A stretch of 64,000 bases of DNA, taken from NCBI GenBank assembly GCA_937873495.1, contig CALMXZ010000010.1, positions 124,001-188,000 of the forward strand, read 5' to 3'. Below the pieces are notes generated by a model that saw only the letters and a list, made by a program, of their open reading frames with translations, was not told where the DNA came from and searched no databases. Made by a program: the position numbers and the translations under genes. The first letter of the stretch is position 1. The number at the start of each line of letters is the position of its first letter. Of the stretch, positions 40,578 through 50,118 are shown one piece after another. Origin of the DNA: an uncultured Trueperaceae bacterium. Lineage in GTDB: Bacteria > Deinococcota > Deinococci > Deinococcales > Trueperaceae.

Positions 40578-41207
40578 ATGACCCCACTCAAGCGCCTCAC
40601 CAGACTGCTCCTGACCGTGCTCGCGACCGCCGCCTTCGCCGTGCCCGCCGCCCTCGCGGCGCCCGTCGAGTACGTCCTCGACGCCACCGCCAGCCAGGCC
40701 AGCTTCCTCATCGGCGAGAACCTCCTCGGCCGCGAGAACACGGCCGTCGGCACCACCAACGTCGTGACGGGCGGAGTGAGCATCGATGGCGACGACCCCA
40801 CCGCCCTGTCGTTCCAGGTCTTCACGGTCGACGTCAGCACGGTGACGACCGACGACCGCATGCGAGACGGTCAGATCCGCAACAACATCCTGCAGACGAA
40901 CCGCGCCGGCAACGCCACCGTCACCTTCGCCCCGGCCTCCGTCGAGGGCCTGGAGCTGCCGCTCGTGGCGGGGACGACGCAGACCGTCCGGCTGACGGGC
41001 GACCTGACCATCAAGGGCGTGACGAGGACAGTGGTGTTCGACCTCGACCTCGAGGTCGTCTCGGACGGCGAGCTGCGCGGCACCGCCTCGACCGTGGTGA
41101 AGCTGACGGACTTCGACATCTCCGTGCCGCGGGTGCCCCTGGTCGCCAGGGTCGACGAGGACGTCCAGCTCGTGCTCGACTTCAGGCTGGTGGCGGGGCA
41201 GGAGTGA
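40578..41207 (+). CDS. YceI-family periplasmic protein
   Basis: The 209-residue protein has a signal peptide (LTRLLLTVLATAAFAVP, cleavage near ALAAP) followed by a YceI lipocalin-like barrel: YVLDATASQASFLI, LTGDLTIKGVTRTVVFDLD and KLTDFDISVP. YceI proteins bind isoprenoid or amphiphilic lipids outside the cytoplasm. Its length matches the family. It is monocistronic and divergent from the PIN relic. Confidence 0.92.
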   Translation: MTPLKRLTRLLLTVLATAAFAVPAALAAPVEYVLDATASQASFLIGENLLGRENTAVGTTNVVTGGVSIDGDDPTALSFQVFTVDVSTVTTDDRMRDGQIRNNILQTNRAGNATVTFAPASVEGLELPLVAGTTQTVRLTGDLTIKGVTRTVVFDLDLEVVSDGELRGTASTVVKLTDFDISVPRVPLVARVDEDVQLVLDFRLVAGQE

Positions 41208-41247
41208 GGGAGCGCCAGGCCCGGGTGCGCCCGCGGCGGCGGCCGTT

Positions 41248-41925
41248 CTACCCCAACCGGCCCGGCTCGCCCTTCTGACCGTCCGGTGCGCTCGGCTCTT
41301 CCGCGCTCGGCTCCCCGGGCGCGGACCGCGGCACGGGCAGCCGCAGCTTGAGCACCCGGCTGCCGACGCGTACCAGGATCGTCACGACCACCGCCACGAC
41401 GAGCGCGAGGCGGTGGTCGAGCCCGTTGGCGAGGTAGAAGGCGAGCGCGCCGAGGGCGGCGGCCGAGGCGTAGAAGTCGCCGTTCCGGTAGAAGATGCCG
41501 GGGATCTTGCCGACGAGCACGTCCCGCAACACCCCGCCGCCCACGCCGGAGACGGCGCCGGCGAAGACCGTGCCCCAGAGGCCCATGCCGTAGGTCATGC
41601 CGCGCTCGGCTCCGAGCGCCGCGAAGAGGGCGAGGCCGAACGTGTCGAGCGAGTAGAGAAGGCGGCTCTCCTCCCGGATGCGGTGCGGCACGAACAGCAC
41701 GAGCAGGGCGGTGGCCCCGACGGCCCAGAGGAGGGGCTCGTTGGAGAGGGAGGCCGGCGGCAGCGCCCCCACCATCACGTCGCGGATGGAGCCGCCGCCG
41801 ATGGCGGTCACCGAGGCGAGCACGATCACGCCGATGAGGTCGAAGCGCCTGCGCACGGCGACGAGCGCTCCGGAAGCCGCGAACGTGACGGTGCCGACCC
41901 AGACGAGGACGTCGACCAAGCTCAT
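41248..41925 (-). CDS. TRIC-type/UPF0126 membrane channel protein
   Basis: The 225-residue protein has seven hydrophobic segments arranged as a tandem repeat, with the family motifs AIGGGSIRDVMVG and GVGGGVLRDVLVGKIP, one in each half. These are prokaryotic TRIC-like channels (YicG family) thought to conduct K+ or transport glycine. The C-terminal ~30 residues are a Pro/Glu-rich tail (GEPSAEEPSAPDG). TATGCT 6 nt before the ATG at 41925 supports that start. Confidence 0.9.
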   Translation of the reverse strand: MSLVDVLVWVGTVTFAASGALVAVRRRFDLIGVIVLASVTAIGGGSIRDVMVGALPPASLSNEPLLWAVGATALLVLFVPHRIREESRLLYSLDTFGLALFAALGAERGMTYGMGLWGTVFAGAVSGVGGGVLRDVLVGKIPGIFYRNGDFYASAAALGALAFYLANGLDHRLALVVAVVVTILVRVGSRVLKLRLPVPRSAPGEPSAEEPSAPDGQKGEPGRLG

Positions 41926-41931
41926 GGCGGC

Positions 41932-41937
41932 AGCATA
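41932..41937 (-). promoter_or_regulatory. Leaderless -10 box of the TRIC-type gene
   Basis: On the minus strand TATGCT lies 6 nt before the ATG. Confidence 0.5.
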
Positions 41938-42139
41938 CAGGCGGCCTTCACACGCGGCGAGGGGCGCGCTGCGCGTGGCACGCGGGCGGCGCCCGCGAAC
42001 GACCATGACCCGGGACGCTAGGCGCGGCGGGCACAGCGCGCCCCTCGCAGACCGGTCAGGTCGCACGAGCCGGGGAGCCGAGCGGCCGCGCGTGGCATCA
42101 TCGGCCCATGACGGGTGCCTCGTTCACGGGCGGCCCCGC

Positions 42140-42580
42140 ATGAGCGCCGCCGCCGCGGAAGGGCGCCTCGCGGAGCTGGCGCGGTTGCGCAAGGTGCGGG
42201 ACCGCATGGACCGCGAGTACATGCTGCCCCTGAACGTGGAGGCGCTCGCCGGCGAGGCCGGCATGTCCGCCGGGCACCTAAGCAGGCAGTTCCGCCTCGC
42301 CTACGGCGAGTCGCCGTACAGCTACCTCATGACGCGCCGCATCGAGCGCGCCATGGCTCTGTTGCGTCAAGGGCAGCTCAACGTCACGGAAGTCTGCTTC
42401 GAGGTCGGCTGCTCGAGTCTGGGGACCTTCAGCACGCGCTTCACGGAGCTCGTGGGTATGCCGCCGAGCGTCTACCGGCGCGAGGCGGCGGGTGTGATGG
42501 ACGGCGTGGCCCCCTGCGTCGCCAAGCAGGTCACGAGGCCGATCAGGAATCGAGAAGCGCTCGTCCGGGATGACCCCTAA
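42140..42580 (+). CDS. AraC-family regulator, DNA-binding domain only
   Basis: The 146-residue protein consists mainly of the two helix-turn-helix motifs of AraC regulators: LNVEALAGEAGMSAGHLSRQ and LNVTEVCFEVGCSSLGTF, followed by FTELVGMPPSVYR. There is no ligand domain. Its stop codon lies within the -10 region of the VOC gene, 10 nt before that gene's start, so the two are closely linked. This AraC/VOC pairing recurs in other bacteria, suggesting that it controls the VOC gene. Confidence 0.88.
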   Translation: MSAAAAEGRLAELARLRKVRDRMDREYMLPLNVEALAGEAGMSAGHLSRQFRLAYGESPYSYLMTRRIERAMALLRQGQLNVTEVCFEVGCSSLGTFSTRFTELVGMPPSVYRREAAGVMDGVAPCVAKQVTRPIRNREALVRDDP

Positions 42581-42583
42581 CAT
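42578..42583 (+). promoter_or_regulatory. Leaderless -10 box of the VOC gene
   Basis: TAACAT lies 7 nt before the ATG at 42591. Its first three bases are the stop codon of the AraC-family gene. Confidence 0.5.
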
Positions 42584-42590
42584 GGGTCGC

Positions 42591-43007
42591 ATGAACATCA
42601 CCATTCACCAAGCCATGCTTCCGCAAGAAGACCCTTCCGCCTCCCTCGCCTTCTACCGCGACGCCCTGGGCTTCGAGGTCCGCAACGACGTCGAGTACGG
42701 CGGCATGCACTGGACCACCGTCGGCTCGCCCGACCAGCCCGACATGGCGATCGTGCTCTACCCGCCCGCCGCGGCGCCCGGCCTCACGGACGACGAGCGG
42801 CGCATGATCGCCGAGATGATGGCGAAGGGCACTTATGCCAGCATCAACCTGGCCACCCGCGACCTTGACGCCGCGTTCGAGCGCTTGACGGCGAGCGGCG
42901 CGGACGTCGTTCAGGAGCCGACGGACCAGCCCTACGGCATCCGCGACTGCGCCGTGCGCGACCCCGCCGGCAACCTCGTCCGCATCCAGGAACTGCCTGG
43001 CGCCTAG
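42591..43007 (+). CDS. VOC/glyoxalase-family protein
   Basis: The 138-residue protein shows the paired beta-alpha-beta halves of the vicinal oxygen chelate fold: SLAFYRDALGFEVRND, GMHWTTVG and GNLVRIQEL. The usual metal ligands are only partly recognisable, so it may be an enzyme or a binding protein. ATGs at 42570 and 42582 are alternatives, but family alignment and the TAACAT box favour 42591. Confidence 0.88.
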   Translation: MNITIHQAMLPQEDPSASLAFYRDALGFEVRNDVEYGGMHWTTVGSPDQPDMAIVLYPPAAAPGLTDDERRMIAEMMAKGTYASINLATRDLDAAFERLTASGADVVQEPTDQPYGIRDCAVRDPAGNLVRIQELPGA

Positions 43008-43077
43008 GCGCTTAGGGCGATCCCGGCGGCGGCGTGGGGCGGGCGTCGCTACAGCGGTCGAGCCTCCAGCTGCCGTA

Positions 43078-43122
43078 AACTCGGCCTTCGCGCCAGCCGA
43101 CTGGTGGCGCGAAGGCCGAGTT
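43078..43122. terminator. Strong hairpin between the VOC and UvrA2 genes
   Basis: Perfect 18-bp arms (43078-43095 and 43105-43122) surround a 9-nt loop, 70 bp after the VOC stop and 30 bp before the UvrA2 start. There is no U tract. It may terminate the AraC/VOC transcript or regulate the UvrA2 leader. Confidence 0.55.
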
Positions 43123-43152
43123 GGCGCTCGCCAGCGAGAACGGAGACCGTGT

Positions 43153-45546
43153 GTGAGCAAGGACGACAGGACGACCACGGGTGCGCGCGAGCGGCATCCG
43201 GCAGACGGCCACGACCTGATACGTGTGCAGGGCGCGCGCGAGAACAACCTCAAGGACGTGAGCGTCGAGATCCCGAAGCGCCGGTTGACGGTGTTCACGG
43301 GTGTCTCCGGCTCCGGCAAGAGCTCGCTCGTGTTCGGCACCATCGCAGCCGAGTCGCAGAGGATGATCAACGAGACCTACAGCGCGTTCGTGCAGGGCTT
43401 CATGCCCACTCTGGCGCGCCCTGACGCGGACGTCCTCGACGGCCTCACGACCGCCATCATCGTCGACCAGGAGCGCATGGGGGCTAACGCCCGCTCGACC
43501 GTCGGCACGGTCACGGACGCCAACGCCATGCTGCGCATCCTCTTCAGCCGCCTCGGCAAGCCGCACATCGGGTCTTCCCAGGCCTTCTCCTTCAACGTCC
43601 CCACCGTGCGTGGCGGCGGCTCCATCACCGTCGAGCGCGGGCCGGGCAAGGCTAAGGCGGAGAGTAAGACGTACACGGTCCTCGGGGGCATGTGCCCGCG
43701 CTGCGAGGGCATGGGCACGGTGAGCGACTTCGACCTCACGGAGCTGTACGACGCGAGCAAGTCGCTCAACGAGGGCGCCCTCAAGGTCCCCGGTTACAGC
43801 ATGGACGGCTGGTTCGGCCGCATCTTCCGCGGCTGCGGCTACTTCGACCCCGACAAGCCCATCGGCAAGTACTCGAAGCAGGAGCTGGACGACCTGCTCT
43901 ACCGCGAACCAACGAAGATCAAGGTCGAGGGCATCAACCTGACCTACCAGGGCGTCATCCCGCACATCCAGAAGTCGTACCTGTCGAAGGACGTAGAGGC
44001 GATGCAGCCCCACGTCAGGGCGTTCGTCGAGCGTGTCGTGACCTTCACGGCCTGCCCGGACTGCGGCGGCACGCGCCTGAACGAGACGGCCCGCTCCTCG
44101 AAGATCGCGGGGATCAACATCGCCGACGCCTGCGCCATGCAGATCAGCGACCTGGCCGAGTGGGTGCGCGGCCTGGACGAGCCGTCGGTCGGGCCGCTGC
44201 TGACGGCGTTGCGGGAGACCCTGGACTCCTTCGTCGAGATCGGTCTCGGCTACCTGTCGCTCGAGCGCACGTCCGGCACGCTCTCGGGCGGTGAGGCGCA
44301 GCGCACCAAGATGATCAGGCACCTCGGCTCCTCCCTGACGGACGTCACGTACGTCTTCGACGAGCCGACCGCCGGCCTGCACCCGCACGACGTGCAGCGC
44401 ATGAACGACCTGCTGAAGCGGCTGCGCGACAAGGGCAACACGGTGCTGGTGGTGGAGCACAAGCCGGAGGTCATCGAGGTCGCCGACCACGTGGTCGACC
44501 TCGGGCCCGGCGCCGGCTCGGGAGGCGGCCGGGTCGTGTTCGAGGGCAGCGTCGCGGGTCTGCGGGCGAGCGACACGCTCACGGGGCGCCACTTGGGCGA
44601 CCGCGCCGCCATCAAGCCCTCCGTCCGCAAGCCCAAGGGCGTGCTCGAAGTTCGTGGCGCCAAGGCCAACAACCTCAAGGACGTCAGCGTCGACATCCCG
44701 CTCGGGGTGCTCGTCGTGGTGACTGGCGTGGCCGGGTCGGGCAAGAGCTCGCTCATCCACGGCTCCGTGTCCGGGAGGGACGGGGTCGTCGCGATCGACC
44801 AGACCGCCATCAAGGGCTCGCGGCGCAGCAACCCCGCCACCTACACGGGGCTGCTCGACTCCGTCCGCACCGCGTTCGCGAAGGCGAACGGCGTCAAGCC
44901 CGCGCTCTTCAGCGCGAACTCGGAGGGCGCCTGTCCTGTCTGCAACGGCGCTGGCGTCATCTACACCGACCTCGGCATGATGGCGGGCGTCACGACCGTC
45001 TGCGAGGAGTGCGGCGGCCGGCGCTACCAGGCGGCCGTGCTCGACTACCGGCTCGGCGGGCTGAACATCGCCGAGGTGCTCGACCTCCCCGCGTCTGACG
45101 CCGTCGGCTTCTTCGGCGCCGGCGACGCGAAGATCAAGGCGGCCCACGACATCGCCGACCGCATGGTCGACGTGGGCCTCGGCTACCTCCGGCTCGGCCA
45201 GCCCCTCACCACGCTTTCGGGCGGCGAGCGCCAGCGCCTCAAGCTGGCCACGCACATGGGCGAGAAGGGCGGCGTCTACGTCCTAGACGAGCCGACCAGC
45301 GGCCTGCACCTAGCCGACGTGGAGCAGCTCCTCGGCATGCTCGACCGGCTCGTGGACTCCGGCAAGTCCGTCATCGTCATCGAGCACCACCAGGCCGTCA
45401 TGGCGCACGCCGACTGGCTCATCGACCTCGGGCCGGGCGCCGGCCACGAGGGCGGCACGGTCGTCTTCGAGGGCACGCCGGCCGCGCTCGTGAAGGCCAA
45501 GTCGACGATCACGGGGGAGCACTTGGCGGCTTACGTCTGCGGGTAG
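43153..45546 (+). CDS. UvrA2-type excinuclease ABC ATPase
   Basis: The 797-residue tandem ABC ATPase has P-loops GVSGSGKSSL and GVAGSGKSSL, two signatures (LSGGEAQR and LSGGERQR), Walker B segments VFDEPTAGLHPHD and VLDEPTSGLH, and Cys pairs of the UvrA zinc modules (CPRC, CPDC, CPVC, CEEC). It is about 150 residues shorter than standard UvrA and lacks room for the UvrB-binding domain, typical of UvrA2/DrrC-like proteins. These bind DNA adducts or intercalators and give drug tolerance without full excision. Start is GTG at 43153. Confidence 0.9.
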   Translation: MSKDDRTTTGARERHPADGHDLIRVQGARENNLKDVSVEIPKRRLTVFTGVSGSGKSSLVFGTIAAESQRMINETYSAFVQGFMPTLARPDADVLDGLTTAIIVDQERMGANARSTVGTVTDANAMLRILFSRLGKPHIGSSQAFSFNVPTVRGGGSITVERGPGKAKAESKTYTVLGGMCPRCEGMGTVSDFDLTELYDASKSLNEGALKVPGYSMDGWFGRIFRGCGYFDPDKPIGKYSKQELDDLLYREPTKIKVEGINLTYQGVIPHIQKSYLSKDVEAMQPHVRAFVERVVTFTACPDCGGTRLNETARSSKIAGINIADACAMQISDLAEWVRGLDEPSVGPLLTALRETLDSFVEIGLGYLSLERTSGTLSGGEAQRTKMIRHLGSSLTDVTYVFDEPTAGLHPHDVQRMNDLLKRLRDKGNTVLVVEHKPEVIEVADHVVDLGPGAGSGGGRVVFEGSVAGLRASDTLTGRHLGDRAAIKPSVRKPKGVLEVRGAKANNLKDVSVDIPLGVLVVVTGVAGSGKSSLIHGSVSGRDGVVAIDQTAIKGSRRSNPATYTGLLDSVRTAFAKANGVKPALFSANSEGACPVCNGAGVIYTDLGMMAGVTTVCEECGGRRYQAAVLDYRLGGLNIAEVLDLPASDAVGFFGAGDAKIKAAHDIADRMVDVGLGYLRLGQPLTTLSGGERQRLKLATHMGEKGGVYVLDEPTSGLHLADVEQLLGMLDRLVDSGKSVIVIEHHQAVMAHADWLIDLGPGAGHEGGTVVFEGTPAALVKAKSTITGEHLAAYVCG

Positions 45547-45670
45547 AGCCCGCTGACCTGCGCGCGACGCGCGAGCGTCGGGCCGCGATACCGTCCCCTG
45601 GTAGGTGATGGACCGGCGCCCCGCGCTCGCGCGTCGTGCCGGAAGCGCCAGGGTCCGCACCCGCCTGAGC

Positions 45671-45676
45671 TAGGCT
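45671..45676 (+). promoter_or_regulatory. Leaderless -10 box of the PLD gene
   Basis: TAGGCT lies 6 nt before the ATG at 45683. Confidence 0.5.
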
Positions 45677-45682
45677 TCGAGC

Positions 45683-47080
45683 ATGCCGCGTGAGGAGCCG
45701 ACCACCGCCCACCCGTTCGTTGACTCCGGTACCTACCGCGTCCGGGAGGGTAACTCGGCGAGGCTCCTAGTGGACGGCGAGCCGGCGTTCCGCCGTGTCT
45801 ACGAGGCCATCGAGGCGGCGCGGGCGAGCGTCTGGGTGTCGATCACGTTCATGTGGCCGAGCTTCGTCATGCCTGACGGCAGGGGCACCGCGCTGGACGT
45901 CCTGGCGCGGGCCGCCGCCCGCGGGCTCGACGTGCGCTTGATCTTCTGGCGCCCGGACGACGAGACGGCGAGCCTCAGGACCAACGCCTTCTGGGGCGCG
46001 CCGGAGCACCTGGAGCAGCTCGACGCCGCCGGGACGGGCGTGAGCGTCAGGTGGGACCGCGCCCAAGCCGGGCATTGCCAGCACCAGAAGGTGTGGATGC
46101 TGGACGCCGGCCTGCCCTCGCAGGTCGCGTTCATGGGCGGCATCAACCTGAACCCCCACTCCCTCGCGGCCCCCGGGCATGCCGGCGAGGGCCAGAACCA
46201 CGACGTCTACGTCGAGCTGGCCGGTCCGTGCCTCGCCGACGTGCAGCACGACTTCGTGCAGCGCTGGAACGAGGCGAGCGAGCGGGGCGTGCCTGGCGGC
46301 ACACGGGGCGAGCGGGGAGGTGAGGACCTCCCGTACCCGACCGCGCTGCCTGCTTGCGCCGGCACGGCGGCCGTGCAGGTGCAGCGCACGGTGGCCGCCG
46401 GCAAGTACACGGTCGGCCGGGCGCCCGTCGGCTGGCGGGGGTTCGACGCCGGCGCGGGGGAGCGGACGATCCTCCGCCAGTACGTGGTGGCGCTCGGCGC
46501 GGCGCGGAGCGCCGTCTACCTCGAGAACCAGTACGTGGAGGTGCCGGAGATCGTTGCGGCTCTGCGCGGTGCCTTGGAGCGCGGCGTCGAGGTCGTGCTG
46601 CTCCTGCCCGCCAACCCGGCCCTGTCGAGCGCGGCCTACGCCACGCCGGAACGCCGGGCGTTCTTCGCTGCCCGCGCCGCCCTGGACGACTTCCCGAACT
46701 TCACCCTCACCGGTCTGGCCGGGCTCGGCGGCGACGGCAAGCGCAAGCCCGTTTACGTCCACTCCAAGCTCATGCTCGTCGACGACGCCTTCGCCCTTAT
46801 CGGCTCGGCGAACCTGCACCGGTTCTCGCTGTTCGGCAACGGCGAGTCGAGCGCGGCGATCCGCTCCCCCGAGCACGTCGGGGCTTTCCGCCGCGAGCTC
46901 TTCGAGGAGCACATCGGCCTAGGCACGGCGGACCTTGACGCCGCCGCCGCGCTGCGGGAGTTCGGTCGCGTGGCGCGCGAGAACGCCGCGAGGCTCGCCG
47001 CCGGCGACGCCGCATGGCAGGGTCTGGCCTTCCGGATGCGTTTCGCCACGTACGGTCTGTCGACGACTGGCCTGATCTGA
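45683..47080 (+). CDS. Phospholipase-D-family protein, cardiolipin-synthase-like
   Basis: The 465-residue protein has two HKD motifs: HQKVWMLD (about 133-140, followed by GGINL) and HSKLMLVD (about 359-366, followed by IGSANLHRFS). These are the paired catalytic sites of the PLD superfamily. It lacks the N-terminal helices of Cls enzymes, so it may be a cytoplasmic or peripheral phospholipid transferase. A basic loop (RGVPGGTRGERGGE) separates the halves. The downstream SARP/MalT gene is convergent. Confidence 0.85.
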   Translation: MPREEPTTAHPFVDSGTYRVREGNSARLLVDGEPAFRRVYEAIEAARASVWVSITFMWPSFVMPDGRGTALDVLARAAARGLDVRLIFWRPDDETASLRTNAFWGAPEHLEQLDAAGTGVSVRWDRAQAGHCQHQKVWMLDAGLPSQVAFMGGINLNPHSLAAPGHAGEGQNHDVYVELAGPCLADVQHDFVQRWNEASERGVPGGTRGERGGEDLPYPTALPACAGTAAVQVQRTVAAGKYTVGRAPVGWRGFDAGAGERTILRQYVVALGAARSAVYLENQYVEVPEIVAALRGALERGVEVVLLLPANPALSSAAYATPERRAFFAARAALDDFPNFTLTGLAGLGGDGKRKPVYVHSKLMLVDDAFALIGSANLHRFSLFGNGESSAAIRSPEHVGAFRRELFEEHIGLGTADLDAAAALREFGRVARENAARLAAGDAAWQGLAFRMRFATYGLSTTGLI

Positions 47081-47138
47081 GCCCCGATCCGGCGGCTTCG
47101 GGAGCGGAGGCTTGCGGCCCGGCGCGCTGGTGAGGGCG

Positions 47139-49979
47139 TCAGAGCCCCAACGCCGCGCCGGTCGCCCGCTGGGGGGCCAGGCCCAACTGGTCGTGCAGGC
47201 GCTCGGCGAACAGCCGGTACCGCTTGTGAGCCTCGCGCTTCCTGCCGACGCTCACGAGTGCCGTCACCTGGGCTGCCAAGGCGTCCTCATCGAGCGGGTC
47301 GAGGCGCAGGACGTGGTCGAGCAGACCGACGGCGGTGGCGAAGTCGGAAGTCGCCACCGCCGTTCCCGCCGCCGCCTTGAGCGCGGCGAGCACGTCCTCG
47401 CGGAGCTGGTCCCTCTCCTCGTCCAGGACGGGCAGGTCGAGGCCCGCCGCCAACGGCTCGCGGTAGAGGCGGGCGGCCTCGTCGGCCCGGCCCGCCGCCA
47501 GGGCCGCGCGCAGGGCGGCTAGGTCGCAGACGGTCCGCTCGAGCCCGACGTCGCTCAGGTACGTCCTCACGCCCCACGGCTCCAGCTCGCGCCTGAGCAT
47601 GGTCAGTTGCACCTGGAGGTTGTTCTGCACCTTGCGCTTGTCGGCGTCCGGCCACAGCGCCAACCCCACGGCGGCCCTGTCGTAGCCGAGGGCCAGCAAC
47701 GCCACGATCTCCTTGTGCCGCGGGCTGAGCGTCAGACGGCGCCCGAGCAGGGTCACCTCGAAGCGCCCGAGCAGGTCGACGCGCAGCGGCGGCACCTCGG
47801 CGAGCCGGGCCTCTATGGCCTCTTGCCACCCGGCCGCGAGCACCTCGCTCAAGGCGTACGGCGCCGCCAGCTCGGGCCAGTGGCGCGGCAGCGCCGCCAG
47901 CGGCAGCAAGTGCGGCAGCACGCGCGCGCCGGCGTTTGTGCCCGCGATGAGCGCGTCGAGATCGGCGGTGTCGACCGGGGCGGCGTCAAGGCCTGCGCTC
48001 GCCTCACCGGCGGCTCGGTCGGCCGCGGCGCGCCCGTCGGTGCCGACAGCGGCGGCATCACGCCTGCCAGCGGAGCGCTCGGCGGCGCCGACGAGGTGCC
48101 GGGCGGCCAGGACCTCGAGCAGCGTCAACCGCGACTTGGCGGAGGCCGGGTCGGGCAGCGCAGCCCGGGCCTCGGCCGTGCGGCCGAGCTCCGCCAACGC
48201 GAGCGCCCTCTCGGCCGCGGCGCCGATGCCCCGGCACCCGCTCAAGACCTCCAACGCCCTGTCGGCGGCGTCGGCGCGCCGCAGGGTGCGGGCCCATAGC
48301 TCGCGGATCCGCTCGTCCATCTCGGGGAAGGAGCGCCGCCAGGGCGCGAAGCGCTCGACGATGGCCGGGAACGCCTCGTGATCGCGGCCGAGCGCGGCGC
48401 GCTCCGCCGCCGCCATGCAGGCGGTCAACCCGTTGTGGCGCCACCCGGCGCGCGCCGCCTCCAAGTGCTCGGCGGCTTGGCCGTCGCTGAGGAGCGCCTT
48501 GAGGGTCCCGAGCACGGATTGGGCGACGAGCGCGTTGTACTGGTTCACCGGTGCCTGCATGCGGTACTGCCGCTCGGACGCCTCGACGTACCCGAGCAGG
48601 TCGCCGCGCGTCTCCCAGCGCACCTCCGCCAGCCGGTGCAGCAGGACGGCCCGGTGGTCGTCGTTGCCCTCGACCCCCTCGAGTAGCGCTATGGCCCGCT
48701 CCTGCATGGCGCCGACCCGCTCCCAGTCCTGGCGCTTGTAGAAGAACACGCTGGCGTTCGCGAGGAACGACGCGGCCGCGCGCGGCTCGGCCGCCGCGAG
48801 GGCCGCGGCCGCCCGCTCCAAGACCGCCTCGGCCTCGGGCAGCTCGTCCGGCTCGAGCTCGAACACGCGCCAACCAAGGGCGGTGAGGCGGTGCCCTGCC
48901 GTGGCCTCAGGGTGCTCGGCGACGGCGTCGAGAGCCGCCATGGCGTCCGCGCGCCTGCCCGTGACGGACAGGGCCCAGGCTCGTGACAACAGCCTCGTCG
49001 GCCCGGCCCCGCCTCCGCACAGCTCGTCCCAGCGGAGCATGCCTTCCGGGTCCAGGCTGCCGAGGCGGCCGGGCACCTCGTCGTGTTCGAGCAAGTCGGT
49101 CAACTCCGCCAGCAGTCCGGCTCGGGCGAACGCCTCGGCGCGTAGGGCCAACGGCAGGCGACCGGCGTGCTTGCGGACCGCGGCGCCGACCTCCCAGGCG
49201 TTGGCGCGGCGCACGGACAGGGCCATCAACTCGTGGAGCCGGTAGCCGGCGGCGATCTCCTGGCTGAAGCCGGCGCCCGCCAGCCCGACGGACGCCGGCG
49301 TGGCCGCGCCCGTCGGCAAGTACGGTACGGCTGACTGGAACAGCAGCTCCTCCCACAGCTCGGGAGGCAGGCTGTGACGCACCCCCACCATCAGCGGCTC
49401 TGGTGCGGCCGCGCGGCCCGTGAGCGCGGCGACGTGCAGGGGCAGCGGCCAGCCGCCCGACTCGTTCCACGCCGTCTCGGCCGCGCCCCTCGAGCCGAAC
49501 AGCTGGGCGGCCTCGTCCAGCGTGAACGCGAGGTCGGAGGCGGTGAGGTGCAAGGCGGTGCCGGCCGTCAGGCCGCGCAGCAGCGCAGGCGAGGCCAGGC
49601 CGCCGCGGCTGGCCAGCAGCAGCAGCCCGCGCGGGTCCTGCAGCAGCTCGTCGACGTCCGCGCCATCGCCCAAGTCCTCGAGGACGAGCAGGGTCTCGAC
49701 CGACCAGAGTGCCGCCCTGATGGTCGCCGGCGTAGGCTCCCCCGGCAGCTCCAGCAGCTCGGCCAGGGCGCCCTGCACGGGGCGGTCCTGGGCGGACAGC
49801 CACAGCACCCGCCAGCCGGCGGCCTCGAGCCCTTCGGCCCACTGTGCCGCCAGGACGCTCTTGCCGTACCCGAAGGGCGCCTCGAGCCAGACGGTCCACC
49901 CGGGGCTGTCCGGCAGCCGCTCGAGGAGCCGCGGTCGCGACCTGAGCAGTGGGCCGATCTTCGGACGCTGGGCGAGCAT
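47139..49979 (-). CDS. MalT/SARP-like ATP-dependent regulator
   Basis: The 946-residue regulator combines an N-terminal STAND ATPase (P-loop APFGYGKSVLAAQ at about 34-46; Walker B region LLVLEDL), a long central TPR-like region, and a C-terminal SARP-type winged helix (about 732-800; LRVDLLGRFEVTLLGRR, LALWPDADKRKVQNNLQ) with a BTAD-like helical end. STAND regulators oligomerise on binding an inducer and ATP. A diverged Ala-rich linker lies near 640-680. The lipoprotein gene is 139 bp upstream on the same strand. Confidence 0.85.
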   Translation of the reverse strand: MLAQRPKIGPLLRSRPRLLERLPDSPGWTVWLEAPFGYGKSVLAAQWAEGLEAAGWRVLWLSAQDRPVQGALAELLELPGEPTPATIRAALWSVETLLVLEDLGDGADVDELLQDPRGLLLLASRGGLASPALLRGLTAGTALHLTASDLAFTLDEAAQLFGSRGAAETAWNESGGWPLPLHVAALTGRAAAPEPLMVGVRHSLPPELWEELLFQSAVPYLPTGAATPASVGLAGAGFSQEIAAGYRLHELMALSVRRANAWEVGAAVRKHAGRLPLALRAEAFARAGLLAELTDLLEHDEVPGRLGSLDPEGMLRWDELCGGGAGPTRLLSRAWALSVTGRRADAMAALDAVAEHPEATAGHRLTALGWRVFELEPDELPEAEAVLERAAAALAAAEPRAAASFLANASVFFYKRQDWERVGAMQERAIALLEGVEGNDDHRAVLLHRLAEVRWETRGDLLGYVEASERQYRMQAPVNQYNALVAQSVLGTLKALLSDGQAAEHLEAARAGWRHNGLTACMAAAERAALGRDHEAFPAIVERFAPWRRSFPEMDERIRELWARTLRRADAADRALEVLSGCRGIGAAAERALALAELGRTAEARAALPDPASAKSRLTLLEVLAARHLVGAAERSAGRRDAAAVGTDGRAAADRAAGEASAGLDAAPVDTADLDALIAGTNAGARVLPHLLPLAALPRHWPELAAPYALSEVLAAGWQEAIEARLAEVPPLRVDLLGRFEVTLLGRRLTLSPRHKEIVALLALGYDRAAVGLALWPDADKRKVQNNLQVQLTMLRRELEPWGVRTYLSDVGLERTVCDLAALRAALAAGRADEAARLYREPLAAGLDLPVLDEERDQLREDVLAALKAAAGTAVATSDFATAVGLLDHVLRLDPLDEDALAAQVTALVSVGRKREAHKRYRLFAERLHDQLGLAPQRATGAALGL

Positions 49980-50118
49980 GGCGGTGGCGCCAGTCTAGCC
50001 GTACCGCCCCCGCCGCGCAGTGCCGTCGCCGCGGCGGCCTGCTCCCTACTGCGCTTCGAGACCGTCCCCGTCCCGGCGCGGTCGTCGCGCCGAGCCACCG
50101 CCGCACAGGGCCCTCACG

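Noticed and set aside
43012-45255. 747-codon open frame antisense to the UvrA2 gene
   Set aside because: Long antisense frames are common in very GC-rich DNA. The plus-strand frame has complete P-loops and zinc motifs; this one has only low-complexity Arg/Ala/Val/Gly content.
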